64,000 nucleotides of DNA from JBBSDP01 sp038240605 (GTDB taxonomy: Bacteria; Planctomycetota; Phycisphaerae; Tepidisphaerales; Tepidisphaeraceae): the NCBI GenBank assembly GCA_038240605.1, contig JBBSDP010000008.1, forward strand, positions 1 through 64,000. Reading direction: 5' to 3'. The translations under genes and the position numbers were made by a program. Below the pieces are notes generated by a model. That model ran no database searches. It saw only the letters and a program-made list of their open reading frames with translations, and was not told where the DNA came from. Below, one piece after another: positions 7,934 through 17,332 of this stretch (position 1 is the stretch's first letter; each line of letters opens with the position of its first letter).

Positions 7934-8878
7934 ATGGCACGTCTGGGCGATCTCCCTTACATCTTCAAGACGGTCGGCATCATCCCCTATTGCCGGCGGG
8001 TCTGGCGGGAGGTGACGGACGACAGCCTCTTTACGTGGGCGTCGGCGCTGGCGTATTCCTGGCTGTTCGCGATTTTCCCGTTCCTGCTGTTTCTGCTGGC
8101 ACTGCTGCCCTACCTCCCATCGCGCACGAAGGACCGGGCCGTCGAAAGTGTGCGCAAGGTGGTCTACGAGGAGATCCCTTCGACCGAGTCCGCCGACATG
8201 ATCTGGAACAACGTGGCACCGGAAAAACTTGTCCGCGAAAACAAACGCAGCGTGTTGCTCCTGGGCCTGGGCCTCGCCCTGTGGTCGGCGGCGGGCGGCA
8301 TGGCGATGACCATGTCCGCGCTGGACCGCTGCTACGACGTTGAACGGGGACGTAACGTGTTCAAACAGCGGGCGATCGCGGTGGCGCTCACGATCGTCGT
8401 AATCGTGCTTATGGTGGGAATCATTTGTCTGCTTCCCGTCGCCACCCTCGTCAAGGCGTGGATGACGACCCGCATTCCCAACCACTTGATCCTGGTCTTC
8501 GATATTGCGCGGTGGACGTTGTCCGTTCTGTTTATGGTGAGCGTGCTGGCGCTGGTCTATCACTTCGGCCCCAGCGTTCGACAGCGTTTTCACTGGCTCA
8601 CGCCCGGAGCGGCGTTCTGCGTGGTGGTCTGGGTGACGCTGGCCGTCGCATTCCGCATCTACATCGAGCGGATGGGCGGCAAGAGTTACGCGAAGACGTA
8701 TGGCGCGGTCGGCGGAGTGGTGATCCTGCTGTTGTTCTTCTACATCGACGCGGTCGTGCTGCTGATCGGCGCGGAGATTAACAGCGAGATCGATTTCCAG
8801 GTGCTACAGATCCGCCGGGGCACGCGCGATTTCCGCAAGGCGGACGATCTCTCCCATCCCGCGCCCACCTCGATCTAA
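7934..8878 (+). CDS. YihY/BrkB-family inner membrane protein
   Basis: A 314-residue integral membrane protein of the YihY/BrkB family, once misnamed ribonuclease BN. About six membrane helices are visible, beginning with ASALAYSWLFAIFPFLLFLLALL and ending near GVVILLLFFYIDAVVLLIGAEINSEID, the conserved family end. Members are thought to act in envelope function or transport, but no reaction is established. Start at 7934 follows the homologous N-terminus. Divergent from the isomerase-like gene across a region with a nested inverted repeat. Confidence 0.88.
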   Translation: MARLGDLPYIFKTVGIIPYCRRVWREVTDDSLFTWASALAYSWLFAIFPFLLFLLALLPYLPSRTKDRAVESVRKVVYEEIPSTESADMIWNNVAPEKLVRENKRSVLLLGLGLALWSAAGGMAMTMSALDRCYDVERGRNVFKQRAIAVALTIVVIVLMVGIICLLPVATLVKAWMTTRIPNHLILVFDIARWTLSVLFMVSVLALVYHFGPSVRQRFHWLTPGAAFCVVVWVTLAVAFRIYIERMGGKSYAKTYGAVGGVVILLLFFYIDAVVLLIGAEINSEIDFQVLQIRRGTRDFRKADDLSHPAPTSI

Positions 8879-8887
8879 TCGCCCCGC

Positions 8888-10444
8888 TCACGGCGAGAGG
8901 TGCGTGAGCCGCTCGTCGGCGAGGTCGAGGCGGTACATGATCTGGTTGTAGTCGTAACGGGGCGTCGGATCGCCCTCGCGCGAGAAGGTTGAAGCGTAAG
9001 TTCCGTCGAAGTAGATGAACCGGCCGCCGGCCTGGTCGAATAATTCGTGCTGCGTGGGGTTGTAAAACGAGTAGCGATCGTGGGTGAGGATCCTCCGTGC
9101 CCAGCGCCACGGGCCTTGTGGATCGGAAGCTTCGGCGTACCAGACCTCGCCAAGGAATGAAGGCGAACCTTTGATCTGCACGCCGATCAGCACCCACTGC
9201 TTGCGGAACTCATTCCAGCGAACCGATCCTCGATGGATAACGATGCGCTGCTTCGTCTCCACATCGTGGAGATCAAAGGGGGACGCCTCGGCCGATAACT
9301 TGCCTGCGCTGATCCACTTGTCGAGCTTTTCAGCTTCGACGGCCGGCGTGTCGCGCTTCCATCCCCAGTGAATGGCGCCGTTCGCACCACGATCGAGCGG
9401 AGGCGTTTCCGCCTCCCCCTCGGTTAGGCGACTGCCCGCCACCAGTGGCGTGAAGGCCTCGTACGCGCCCAGGTCGCGGACATGGGCCAGGTCCGCCTTC
9501 ACGCGCAAGACGGGGAACGACTCACCGAAATAGACGTAATGGATCCCGTCGACCGTCCGCCGGAAAGGATGCCCGCGCGGGTAAAGGGGCGCATCCAGCG
9601 GAACGTCGGCGAGAAAGACGAATTTGTCCGCCGCATCGTCGTAAACCGCCAGTTGCCGGCCGACAGTTTCACCGAGCTTGCGAATTTTCGAAAACGTTCC
9701 GACGAGCCGCTCGACCCCCTTCTCATCCGGCACGACCATGAGCCCGTCGAGCCAGAGCGGATCATTGTCGCGATGGTCAATCATCGGCCGGCTAAAACCG
9801 TCGCGATCGGTGAAGTAGGAAAGATCGACACCTACGGCGGGATCCAGACCTCCGTACGACGGAAGGTCTGAGGTCGCGCCGCTGGTCCAGAACTGTCCGA
9901 GCGGGTGAATCTGGCGGCTGGTGTCGCCCCAGAACCAGCGGATCTTGCCGCGGTAGAGCGCCACCTGCACGCTGTCCTGTCCCACGACCCCGCCGGCGAG
10001 CAACGGCTCACGAATCGGGGCGGTTTTACCGAGCGCAACGCTATCGCGGTAAATCCCCTCGCCGGTGATTCGGTAAAGACGCTCGGCGATGTTCAGACGT
10101 TTGATGGAGAGGAGGGCGGAGCCGCCGGGCTTGAGGTCGATGCTCTGTCCGACGCCGCCGAACCCGTCGGCCGGGAACCGATAGCCGTGGCTCCTGACCT
10201 CAAAGTAAACGCGATGGCCGAGCAGTGCGGCGTCATCGATCGCCGCATATCCAGCGCTGTCGGTGACGAAGCGCACGTGGCTCACGGTGGCGAGCTCGAC
10301 GAGCGGCACGCCGCGTCCGCTCGCGTCATCCACCACGCGGATCGCGAAGGGCGTCGGTGCCGACCGCGTTTGCTCGAGCGCGGGCAGCGCGATCGCCGCC
10401 GCCGCGGTAACGAGCCAGAGGAAAAGGCCGTGTCGGCGACCCAT
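8888..10444 (-). CDS. Exported protein of unknown function with beta-propeller-like body
   Basis: A 518-residue protein with a signal peptide (MGRRHGLFLWLVTAAAAIALPALEQ by position 1-25). Residues 30-100 look like a beta-sandwich carrier domain (VVDDASGRGVPLVELATV, RSHGYRFPADGFG). The rest contains blades with motifs like RWFWGDTSR, YVYFGESFPVLR, EVWYAEASDPQGPW and FIYFDGTYASTFS, which resemble five-bladed glycosidase-type propellers. I do not recognise the family or a substrate. The start at 10444 is chosen because the signal peptide begins there. Convergent with the BrkB-family gene (10 bases) and 20 bases downstream of the small membrane protein gene, so probably cotranscribed with it. Confidence 0.65.
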   Translation of the reverse strand: MGRRHGLFLWLVTAAAAIALPALEQTRSAPTPFAIRVVDDASGRGVPLVELATVSHVRFVTDSAGYAAIDDAALLGHRVYFEVRSHGYRFPADGFGGVGQSIDLKPGGSALLSIKRLNIAERLYRITGEGIYRDSVALGKTAPIREPLLAGGVVGQDSVQVALYRGKIRWFWGDTSRQIHPLGQFWTSGATSDLPSYGGLDPAVGVDLSYFTDRDGFSRPMIDHRDNDPLWLDGLMVVPDEKGVERLVGTFSKIRKLGETVGRQLAVYDDAADKFVFLADVPLDAPLYPRGHPFRRTVDGIHYVYFGESFPVLRVKADLAHVRDLGAYEAFTPLVAGSRLTEGEAETPPLDRGANGAIHWGWKRDTPAVEAEKLDKWISAGKLSAEASPFDLHDVETKQRIVIHRGSVRWNEFRKQWVLIGVQIKGSPSFLGEVWYAEASDPQGPWRWARRILTHDRYSFYNPTQHELFDQAGGRFIYFDGTYASTFSREGDPTPRYDYNQIMYRLDLADERLTHLSP

Positions 10445-10464
10445 CGTCGTTCCGGTCCCCGGGG

Positions 10465-10965
10465 CTAACGGTCCATCGTCATAATCTTCGTCTGCGCGCG
10501 GGAGGCGCGAGGGTGATCGTGGGCGTACTCGCGCACCCACTTGAGGGTCGAGGCCACCGCGACGGTCAGGAAGAGGAGGATGACGTTGAACTTCATCCAC
10601 TTCGCGTGGTTCCGTCTGGGCTCGCGTCCCGCTAGCAACCACAACGCGATCGTCCAGATAATGAGGGCGATCAGCAGGTGCAAGCCGAAGAGGCCATGTG
10701 CGACGCCAGGCCAGTTGTTGTAGGTGGGCCAGTTTCGGACGGCGTTGTAGATGCCGCTGATGAGGAACAGGAGTATGCAGGAGTGAACGACCATCTTGAA
10801 CGCGCGGCGCGTCCGCAGGAAGGTTGCGTCACGCGATTCCGGATCGAGCGGTTTGATTGCGGCGGGCATCACGAAACGCATGAAAAAGGCGCTGCCGAAC
10901 ACAACGCAGGCGGTCACGATATGAAGCCAGCGGAAGAAGATATCGACGGGCGTCCAGGGAGTCAT
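10465..10965 (-). CDS. Four-helix membrane protein, CopD-like
   Basis: A 166-residue protein with four clear membrane segments (FFRWLHIVTACVVFGSAFF, VVHSCILLFLISGIYNAV, LFGLHLLIALIIWTIALWLL, FNVILLFLTVAVASTL). Histidines near the first, second and third helices recall CopD or cytochrome-b561-like proteins, but heme or copper binding is not shown. The start at 10965 leads straight into the first amphipathic segment; an in-frame ATG at 10998 would add 11 residues. It lies between the exported propeller-like gene and the PIG-L gene on the same strand with short gaps, suggesting one transcript. Confidence 0.65.
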   Translation of the reverse strand: MTPWTPVDIFFRWLHIVTACVVFGSAFFMRFVMPAAIKPLDPESRDATFLRTRRAFKMVVHSCILLFLISGIYNAVRNWPTYNNWPGVAHGLFGLHLLIALIIWTIALWLLAGREPRRNHAKWMKFNVILLFLTVAVASTLKWVREYAHDHPRASRAQTKIMTMDR

Positions 10966-10998
10966 GACGCCATCATAGCCCCGGGGAGCGTGAAGCAC

Positions 10999-11673
10999 CT
11001 AAATTAGCTGATCCAGACCACCAAGCCCGATCGCTTCATTGGAGAAGAATGGCTCGGCGTACGCCGTCCCGATCCTTCCGCCGAAGTATCCATTGAGCGT
11101 CTTGAGCATCCCGATCACCGGACTGTTGTTCTCGATGAACTGAGATTCATAAGCGCGGACGGCGGCGAGCTTCATCTCGATCTGCGCCGTCACGTCGAGG
11201 CAGAACGTCGGCTGAAAGTTCATCAGCAGGTGCGTGCAGTAGTAGTAAATGACGCGCTTGGGATAGCACGGCTCGCCGGGGATATCGCTCCTGGTCAGCT
11301 TGGCATCGAAGCGTGCATCCTCGGCGATCCGCGTCACCGCGACGTGATCGGGATGGGCGTCGATTGGAAACGGGACGAAGAGCCAGTCGGCACGATGCCG
11401 CCGAATGACTGCCGCGACCCGATGCCGCGCTTCGATCGAATGGACAACCTGGCGATTGGGCAGCCCGACAAGCGTCCGTTCCACGCCGAGGATCTTCGCG
11501 GCCGCCGCCGCTTCCCGCGCGCGCCGCTCCGGCGTGCCCAGGGGCGTCGGCTCGCCGTTGGTCATGTCCACGAGGTGAACGCGATGCCCCTGCGAGATGA
11601 GCCGGGCGATCGAGCCGCCCATGCCCAGTTCCTGATCGTCGGGATGGGGACCAATGACGAGGATCGATGCCAT
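10999..11673 (-). CDS. PIG-L family N-acetylglucosamine deacetylase
   Basis: A 224-residue zinc amidohydrolase of the LmbE/PIG-L family. The metal-binding motifs GPHPDDQELGMGG near the N-terminus and DAHPDHVAV in the middle are intact. The closing part (YPKRVIYYYCTHLLMNFQPTFCLDVT) resembles BshB1, the deacetylase of bacillithiol synthesis, but other family members act on lipid-linked or free N-acetylglucosaminides, and no bacillithiol partner gene is present here. Start at the ATG 11673 (MASILVIG) is preferred over an in-frame TTG at 11691. The Uma2 gene ends 14 bases upstream. Confidence 0.82.
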   Translation of the reverse strand: MASILVIGPHPDDQELGMGGSIARLISQGHRVHLVDMTNGEPTPLGTPERRAREAAAAAKILGVERTLVGLPNRQVVHSIEARHRVAAVIRRHRADWLFVPFPIDAHPDHVAVTRIAEDARFDAKLTRSDIPGEPCYPKRVIYYYCTHLLMNFQPTFCLDVTAQIEMKLAAVRAYESQFIENNSPVIGMLKTLNGYFGGRIGTAYAEPFFSNEAIGLGGLDQLI

Positions 11674-11687
11674 GTTTGTCTTCAGCG

Positions 11688-12311
11688 TCAACGGCCCTGC
11701 GACATCACGTCGTCAACGACGATCGAAAATCCCGGGAGGATCTCCGAGGTTGCTTGCTGACCGATCCCGAACCGTCCATGCTCCATATATTGATCCCTCA
11801 CGAGCCGTAGAAGCACCACAACTTTGGCCGCGGGATCGACGATCCAATATTCAGGAATGCCGGCGGTGGCATATTCGCGGCGCTTGGTCACGTAGTCGCG
11901 ATCCGGATCGTCTGGGCTCACGACTTCCATGACGACTTCCGCCGATTCGGCGAAAGCCTCGCCCGCCCGGGCGTTCTGGTCTGTTGTCATATAGAGCAGA
12001 TCGGGTTCGCGGAACTGTCCCGAGGGCATGCGCAATCGGTAGGGCGCGACAAGCAGAACGCCACCGCGCGACGTGCTGGTTATAAAGGCTCTCAACATCT
12101 CGTACAAAAACAGAGCGATAAGCTGATGTGTTTTTGTCGGCACCGGCAGGACCTCGACAATTCCATTATCAAACTCGACCAACCGGTTCGTCTTTAAGGA
12201 TAAGTATTGCTGTTCCGTCCAGAGCCCCTGTTCCGGGAACAGCTCGGCAATCTCCCAGACTGGCTCGCCGCGGCGGCGGGAAGCGTGAGGATGGACCGGT
12301 GCAAACGACAT
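11688..12311 (-). CDS. Uma2-family (DUF820) restriction-endonuclease-fold protein
   Basis: A 207-residue protein of the Uma2/DUF820 family, which has a PD-(D/E)xK nuclease fold and is strongly expanded in cyanobacteria and planctomycetes. Family landmarks are LVEFDNGIVEVLPVPTKTH, FREPDLLYM (metal-binding Asp), VVMEVVSPDD (Glu) and the KRREYATAGIPEYWIVDP segment with the conserved lysine. The cellular role is unknown. A TATACT hexamer ends eight bases before the ATG at 12311 and there is no Shine-Dalgarno. Confidence 0.88.
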   Translation of the reverse strand: MSFAPVHPHASRRRGEPVWEIAELFPEQGLWTEQQYLSLKTNRLVEFDNGIVEVLPVPTKTHQLIALFLYEMLRAFITSTSRGGVLLVAPYRLRMPSGQFREPDLLYMTTDQNARAGEAFAESAEVVMEVVSPDDPDRDYVTKRREYATAGIPEYWIVDPAAKVVVLLRLVRDQYMEHGRFGIGQQATSEILPGFSIVVDDVMSQGR

Positions 12312-12319
12312 TTCGCTAC

Positions 12320-12325
12320 AGTATA
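12320..12325 (-). promoter_or_regulatory. -10-like TATACT before the Uma2 gene
   Basis: Minus-strand TATACT with eight bases to the start codon, compatible with a leader of about 1-2 bases. Confidence 0.5.
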
Positions 12326-12372
12326 CGCAATTCAGTAATGATGGGCTGCATAGGCTCCAGCGGCCGCCTCGT

Positions 12373-14448
12373 TCATTCCCCCAGCTTCAAATCGCGCCGC
12401 AGGCCCGCCGATAGTGACTCGGTCAGCGCCGCCGTGATCCGCGTGTCGTTCAACTGTAGCGCCCGGGCGCGCAACAGCAGACCGACACTGGCACGGCGCT
12501 GGACCGCAAAAGGCTGGGCATCGAGCGGGGTGGCGAGCTTCGCCAACTCCGCGGCCAATCCTTCGGGGAATTGCTCGCACGGGGACACGTAGACCGCGAC
12601 GCCGTTCACGAACGTGGTGATCGGCAGGTAACGGCGGCGCACCGCGGGCCATTGGGTGGCGGCGAAAAAGTCTCCGTGGGCGAATCCTTCGAACGCGGCG
12701 GCGGTTGCCTCTCGATAGGGAACGATCAGGTTGCGGAGCTGTTCGGCGTCGATCTGCCAGTCGGCCCAGCGCGCCAGCACGTCGCCGCGGCGCAGGACCG
12801 CATCCGTCATCGCCGCGTCGCGCAGCGCGCCGGCCAGGGCGGAGGCGGTCTGGAGCTGCTCGAACTTCGCGGGATCCATCGGCTTGGCGGCCGCGCCTTC
12901 CGAAGCCAATTCGCTGATCAGCGCCGCACGCCGGGCATCGAAGCCTTCCAGCTTTCCTCCGGCCCAGATCCGTGCCGTCGCCACCGGCACCTGTCCGGCG
13001 CTCGGTACCGCCTCGCCGGCCAGGACGGCCAGGCGGCCGATGTCCGCGATCACGCTCGCGGCATCGTCGCGCAGGGCCGACGAAGGGGACGACCCCAGGG
13101 CACTGACGGCCGTCCAGGCCCGACGTTCCAGCCCCCCTGCCGGCCGCGGCTTGAACCCCGCCAGGACTTGCAGGGCGCGTGGCAGGCGCTCGATCGATTC
13201 GATTCTGCCCAGCGTTTGTCGCATGGCGGCGACGTGGCCGGCGAGCGGATCGGGATTGGCAGCGGGACCCGCCAGTTGCGACGCATCGTCGAGCACACTC
13301 GCACGGTGAGCAGTAAACTGGCGGGCGAGGTCATCGACGTTCTTTTTCTGGCCCGCCGGAAGCGATGTCACGCCGCGGCCGTCGAAGCGGCCGCAAAGTT
13401 GCAGGTACTCTTCGACCACGTCGAACAGCTTCGCACCCTTGTCCGGGTTGCGCTGGATCCAGACGAACGCGGGACCGAGGCGGTCGCGGAGCTCCGGCGA
13501 AAGGCTGAGCCGGCGGATCCGCACGAGCGTCGCGTGATAACGTCCCAGGCTTTCGAGCCGTCCCCGCCCGGCGTTGCGGGTGCGAACGTCCGTGAAGAGG
13601 GCCAGCCCGTCGGCGACCTGCGTTTCCAGCGCGGGGCGGTCGGCCGGATCGAGCGCCGTGTTGTGCTGGATCCCGTCAGCCAACTCGATTGCCCGTGAGA
13701 GGGTATCGATCATGAGCGGGCCGGCATCGGCGGGATGCGGATCCGCCGCGGCGCCCGCCAGGGCGAGCAACTGCCGGCGCAACGGCGTGGAAACGGTCAG
13801 CGTTTGCGCCCGCCGCACCAGTTCCGTCAAGGCTGGCGGCGTCACCGCGCGATGCTGTGATGCATCGTCCTCGGGACGCGGCCGCATCATCGGGATGTCC
13901 TTGACCTCCCCGGCGGCCGGTCCGGCAGCGCTGAAGAGCGCAACGCTGGCGGCGTGGCACACCTCATCCACCTGGGCCGGATTCTTCAGCTCCGGCAGCT
14001 TGTAGGTCATCTCGTGAAACTTCCCCAGGCCATCGAGCTGGGCAGAAGTCAAAGACTGCTTTGAGTTCTGAAGCGCCTGCCCGAGAAGTTTCAAGGCTGA
14101 ATGCAGCGACGCCGCTCGCAGCGTGCAGCAGATCTGAAGGTCGCTGCCGGGCGGGGCATCGGCACCCTTGGCAGAGAGCAGCCGGCCGAGGATCCGCGCG
14201 TCGATGTGAAGCTCCAGCAGCGGGCCGTTCAGATCAGACGGCTCGCCGCGCTTTTCCATTAACGCCGCGATCTCCGACTCCAGGCGCGATGCCTGATCGG
14301 TCAACATCCATTTTTCAAAGGCATCAGGAGACGCGGCGCCAGGCGGTGGCGATGCGGGCGCCGGGGCGGCGTGAAGGCGCAACGGAATGAACGGGAGAAC
14401 GATCGACGACGAGAGAAGGAGCAACAAAAGCGCGCCGGCTTTTCTCAT
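12373..14448 (-). CDS. Large exported alanine-rich helical protein, unknown
   Basis: A 691-residue protein with a signal peptide (basic MRKAG, then LLLLLLSSSIVLPFIPL) and a body of Ala/Leu/Arg-rich helices, for example EKWMLTDQASRLESEIAALMEKR and LRRQLLALAGAAADPHPADAG. No enzyme motif was recognised. It may be a periplasmic structural or helical-repeat protein. A TATACT hexamer 11 bases before the ATG at 14448 and the absence of a Shine-Dalgarno again suggest a very short leader. The stop is 61 bases from the start of the Uma2 gene on the same strand. Confidence 0.65.
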   Translation of the reverse strand: MRKAGALLLLLLSSSIVLPFIPLRLHAAPAPASPPPGAASPDAFEKWMLTDQASRLESEIAALMEKRGEPSDLNGPLLELHIDARILGRLLSAKGADAPPGSDLQICCTLRAASLHSALKLLGQALQNSKQSLTSAQLDGLGKFHEMTYKLPELKNPAQVDEVCHAASVALFSAAGPAAGEVKDIPMMRPRPEDDASQHRAVTPPALTELVRRAQTLTVSTPLRRQLLALAGAAADPHPADAGPLMIDTLSRAIELADGIQHNTALDPADRPALETQVADGLALFTDVRTRNAGRGRLESLGRYHATLVRIRRLSLSPELRDRLGPAFVWIQRNPDKGAKLFDVVEEYLQLCGRFDGRGVTSLPAGQKKNVDDLARQFTAHRASVLDDASQLAGPAANPDPLAGHVAAMRQTLGRIESIERLPRALQVLAGFKPRPAGGLERRAWTAVSALGSSPSSALRDDAASVIADIGRLAVLAGEAVPSAGQVPVATARIWAGGKLEGFDARRAALISELASEGAAAKPMDPAKFEQLQTASALAGALRDAAMTDAVLRRGDVLARWADWQIDAEQLRNLIVPYREATAAAFEGFAHGDFFAATQWPAVRRRYLPITTFVNGVAVYVSPCEQFPEGLAAELAKLATPLDAQPFAVQRRASVGLLLRARALQLNDTRITAALTESLSAGLRRDLKLGE

Positions 14449-14459
14449 GGGGCCGGCCC

Positions 14460-14465
14460 AGTATA
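14460..14465 (-). promoter_or_regulatory. -10-like TATACT before the 691-residue exported protein
   Basis: Minus-strand TATACT, 11 bases upstream of the ATG at 14448. Confidence 0.45.
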
Positions 14466-14591
14466 CAGGATGTCAAACGTTTGGATGCAAGCAAACGAGG
14501 GCCGGGCAGATTCCCCATCCAGCGCCCTCACCTTGGCGCGACGCGGAACCTGCCCGACGATGTACATGGCCTCACGATCGAGGCGATGCGA

Positions 14592-15083
14592 TCAGCGGCC
14601 GTAGTAATAGACCTGAGCGGAGGTCCGGTAGTACGGTCCGTTGCCGGAATTCACGGAAACGCTGCCGCCGTCATTCGGATCGGTCGAGGAATACGTTGGC
14701 GGCGCGGAATACGTCGGGGGAGCCGAATACGTCGCCGGGGCGGGCGTGTAATAGGTCGGGGGTGGCGAGTAAACGACGGGCTGGCTGTAATAGACCACCG
14801 GGGGCGGAGCGTAATAGACGGGTGGCGCGTAGCAGATGGGCGGGCTGTAGCAAGCGCCGCCGTAATACGAATACCGGGGGGCGCAATATCCGCCGCCATA
14901 GTACGAGTAGCGGGAGCCGCAATATCCGCCGTAATACCCACCCCCGAATCCAAAGCCGCCAAAGCCGATGCCCACGCCAATCGAGATCCCGCCACGACCA
15001 TGGCCGCCGCCGTGCCCATGTGCCGATGCGATACCCGGCAATGCGCCGAGGGCCAACACCGCGCTGAGAATTGCAGATTTCAT
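14592..15083 (-). CDS. Small exported Gly/Tyr/Pro-rich low-complexity protein
   Basis: A 163-residue protein with a signal peptide ending near ASA, then a His/Gly patch (HGHGGGHGRGG), a glycine run and many repeats of YYGG, YSYYGG, APPVYYAPPP, YSAPPTY. It contains six cysteines spaced in the tyrosine-rich section, so it may be cross-linked outside the cytoplasm. AAGGAG seven bases before the ATG at 15083 makes a strong ribosome site. The composition recalls structural surface or matrix proteins; function is unknown. Divergent from the pot operon. Confidence 0.7.
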   Translation of the reverse strand: MKSAILSAVLALGALPGIASAHGHGGGHGRGGISIGVGIGFGGFGFGGGYYGGYCGSRYSYYGGGYCAPRYSYYGGACYSPPICYAPPVYYAPPPVVYYSQPVVYSPPPTYYTPAPATYSAPPTYSAPPTYSSTDPNDGGSVSVNSGNGPYYRTSAQVYYYGR

Positions 15084-15306
15084 GAGATGGCTCCTTCTTC
15101 GAAGACTTCAAGCGTGGTCCCGCGCAATCGCGTCCATGGTGGTGGACACGGCCTAAACGCGAAGGTTAGGCTGGCCAGGGTTGAATTTGCACGAAGTCGC
15201 CAAAGCTGAAAAGTCGGTTTTTCGATTGCCCAGGGATTTTTTTATTGCACCCGGTTCAGCGATTGATACATTTTCCCCTGCACAAAAGGAGGACGCTAAG
15301 CGCGAA

Positions 15307-16140
15307 ATGTCCCAAACGCAGTCGCCTCGGCCCACCAAGTTCATCTCTCATCTTCTCGGCGCCTGGACGATTGCGGTGATGGTCTTCCTCTACCTGCCGA
15401 TCGTCCTCCTGTTCGTCTACTCGTTTAACAGCTCCAGCCAGGCTATCCGCTGGCAATCGTTTACCGTCGCCTGGTACGGCCGGCTATGGCACGACCACGA
15501 GCTGGTCGACGGACTCATCAACAGCCTCATAATCGCCGCCTTCACGACCGGTATCTCCCTAATGCTTGGAACTGCGGCGGCATGGCTGCTCTACCGCTAT
15601 CAGTTCCCGGGACGCCGGCTGATCGACGCGCTTTTGCTCATCCCCCTGATCATTCCCGAGGTGGTAATGGGCGTGAGCCTGCTGGCGTTGTTCGTGGTCA
15701 TGCGCTGGGACGTGGGGTTCGCGACCACAATCGTCGCCCACGTCACGTTCTGCTTTCCGTTCGTGATGGTCGGCGTGCGGGCGCGGCTCGAAGGGCTGGA
15801 CCCATCACTGGAAGAGGCCGCGATGGACCTGGGCGCTACGCCCCTGGTGGCCTTCACGCGCGTCATCGTGCCATACCTTCGGCCGGCGATCATTTCCGGC
15901 GGACTGCTCGCGTTCGCATTGTCGATGGACGAGCTGATCGTCACGAGTTTCACCGCGAGCCCCGAGTCCTACACGCTCCCGATCCGCATCTATGGCCGGG
16001 CCCGGCTGGGCCTCGATCCATCGCTGAACGCGATCTCGGCATTGTTGATCGCCTTTACCACTTTGCTGGTGCTGGCCGCCGAACGCCTCCGAAGGCTTCA
16101 CACGGGCCGCGCTGTCGCCACCGCCGGAAGTTTGTCATGA
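15307..16140 (+). CDS. potC: Polyamine-type ABC transporter permease PotC
   Basis: A 277-residue inner membrane permease of the spermidine/putrescine importer family. About six membrane helices are seen, with the coupling EAA loop EEAAMDLGATPLVAFTRVIVP between the fourth and fifth. The start at 15307 (MSQTQSPRP) follows an AAAGGAGG element by 13 bases, which is long, but no other start codon lies between. First gene of a four-gene operon; its TGA overlaps the ATG of the binding-protein gene (ATGA). Substrate specificity for polyamines is inferred from the family. Confidence 0.9.
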   Translation: MSQTQSPRPTKFISHLLGAWTIAVMVFLYLPIVLLFVYSFNSSSQAIRWQSFTVAWYGRLWHDHELVDGLINSLIIAAFTTGISLMLGTAAAWLLYRYQFPGRRLIDALLLIPLIIPEVVMGVSLLALFVVMRWDVGFATTIVAHVTFCFPFVMVGVRARLEGLDPSLEEAAMDLGATPLVAFTRVIVPYLRPAIISGGLLAFALSMDELIVTSFTASPESYTLPIRIYGRARLGLDPSLNAISALLIAFTTLLVLAAERLRRLHTGRAVATAGSLS

Positions 16141-17252
16141 ACGATCAACAGCTTGCCGATCGCCATTTCGCGCGCCGTTCGCGGCAAGTCAGCCGGCGGT
16201 CCTTCAACGCCGGGATTCTCGCGCCCGTCGTCGGCGCTGCGCTGTTGCCGCTGGGTTGCCGCCGAAGCATCCGGAGCGGGAGCGCCAGCGAGCCTCTGAA
16301 CCTGCTGGCCTGGTCGGAATACGTGCCGCCCGCGGTCATCGATGGGTTCACCAAGGAGACGGGCATCAAGGTCAGCTACGCCACCTATTCCTCCAACGAG
16401 GAGATGCTCTCCAAGTTGCTGGCCGGCGGGACGAAGTATGACCTGATCCAGCCATCGGAGTACACGGTGGAAGCGCTGGTCCGGCAGTCCAAGCTCGCGC
16501 CGCTGAACTTCGACCGCATCCCCAATCTCGCCAACATCGCGCCGGACATGCTTCACCTGCCGTACGACCCGGAGCAGAAATACTCCGTCCCCTACATGTC
16601 CGGCACCGTCGGGATCGTGGTGAACACACACAAGGTCGCCAAGCCCGTCCGCGGCTACCGGGGCGTTTTTCGGCCCGAGCACCGCGGGCGAATCGTGGTC
16701 GTCGACGACCCGCGCGAGATGGTGTCGTGGGCGATGAACACGCTGGGGCTGAACATCAACGAGGTTACCCCGCAGGCGCTGGAACGGGTTAAGCCTGTGC
16801 TCGCTAATTGGATCCCGCTCATCCAGGCGTTCAATTCCGACAGCCCCAAGACGCCGTTGATCGACGGCGATGTCGATCTCGGTGTCGTCTTCAGCGGCGA
16901 TGCGGCGATCTGCTATCAGCAGGACAGGAAATTTCAGTACGTGCTTCCCGAGGAAGGAGCGCACCGGTTCATCGACAACCTCTGCGTCCCCACAGGCGCG
17001 CCGCACCAGGCGACGGCGGAGCAGTTCATCAATTACATCCTGCGCCCTGACGTGAGCAGATTAATTTCCGACAAGTTCCCCTACACCAACCCCAACCTCG
17101 CGGCGCGCAAGCTACTTACCGCCGATCAACTGGCGAACCCGGCGAGCTACCCGCCAACCGCCGGCAAGTTGGAAACCTTCCGCGATATCGGCGCGATGTC
17201 GTCGGAGGTGGACAAGATGGTGACGGACCTTCGCGTGAAGTACGGGCGTTGA
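16137..17252 (+). CDS. potD: Polyamine-type ABC transporter substrate-binding lipoprotein PotD
   Basis: A 371-residue periplasmic binding protein. The N-terminus has twin arginines (SRRSFNAG), a hydrophobic stretch and a lipobox ending LLPLGC, so it is probably a lipoprotein. The mature part begins LNLLAWSEYVPPAVIDGFTK, the usual PotD/PotF start, and includes YDLIQPSEYTVE and the VDLGVVFSGDA segment. The ATG at 16137 overlaps the potC stop by four bases, indicating translational coupling. It captures the ligand for the PotB/PotC channel. Confidence 0.9.
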   Translation: MNDQQLADRHFARRSRQVSRRSFNAGILAPVVGAALLPLGCRRSIRSGSASEPLNLLAWSEYVPPAVIDGFTKETGIKVSYATYSSNEEMLSKLLAGGTKYDLIQPSEYTVEALVRQSKLAPLNFDRIPNLANIAPDMLHLPYDPEQKYSVPYMSGTVGIVVNTHKVAKPVRGYRGVFRPEHRGRIVVVDDPREMVSWAMNTLGLNINEVTPQALERVKPVLANWIPLIQAFNSDSPKTPLIDGDVDLGVVFSGDAAICYQQDRKFQYVLPEEGAHRFIDNLCVPTGAPHQATAEQFINYILRPDVSRLISDKFPYTNPNLAARKLLTADQLANPASYPPTAGKLETFRDIGAMSSEVDKMVTDLRVKYGR

Positions 17253-17332
17253 TCCGCGCGATCCGACGCGCGCCGCTGCCGCCGAGCCGACGCGCCCACC
17301 GTTCACCTGACGAACGCCGAGGAGTGCCACCC

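Noticed and set aside
7862..8593. 243-codon minus-strand frame within the BrkB-family gene
   Set aside because: It is antisense to a gene with clear membrane segments, and its composition is rich in Gln, Arg, His and Asp as expected for a shadow.
12571..13698. 375-codon plus-strand frame opposite the exported helical protein
   Set aside because: It has no signal, no ribosome site and an Arg/Gly/His-rich composition typical of antisense shadows; the minus-strand frame has a signal peptide and a promoter.
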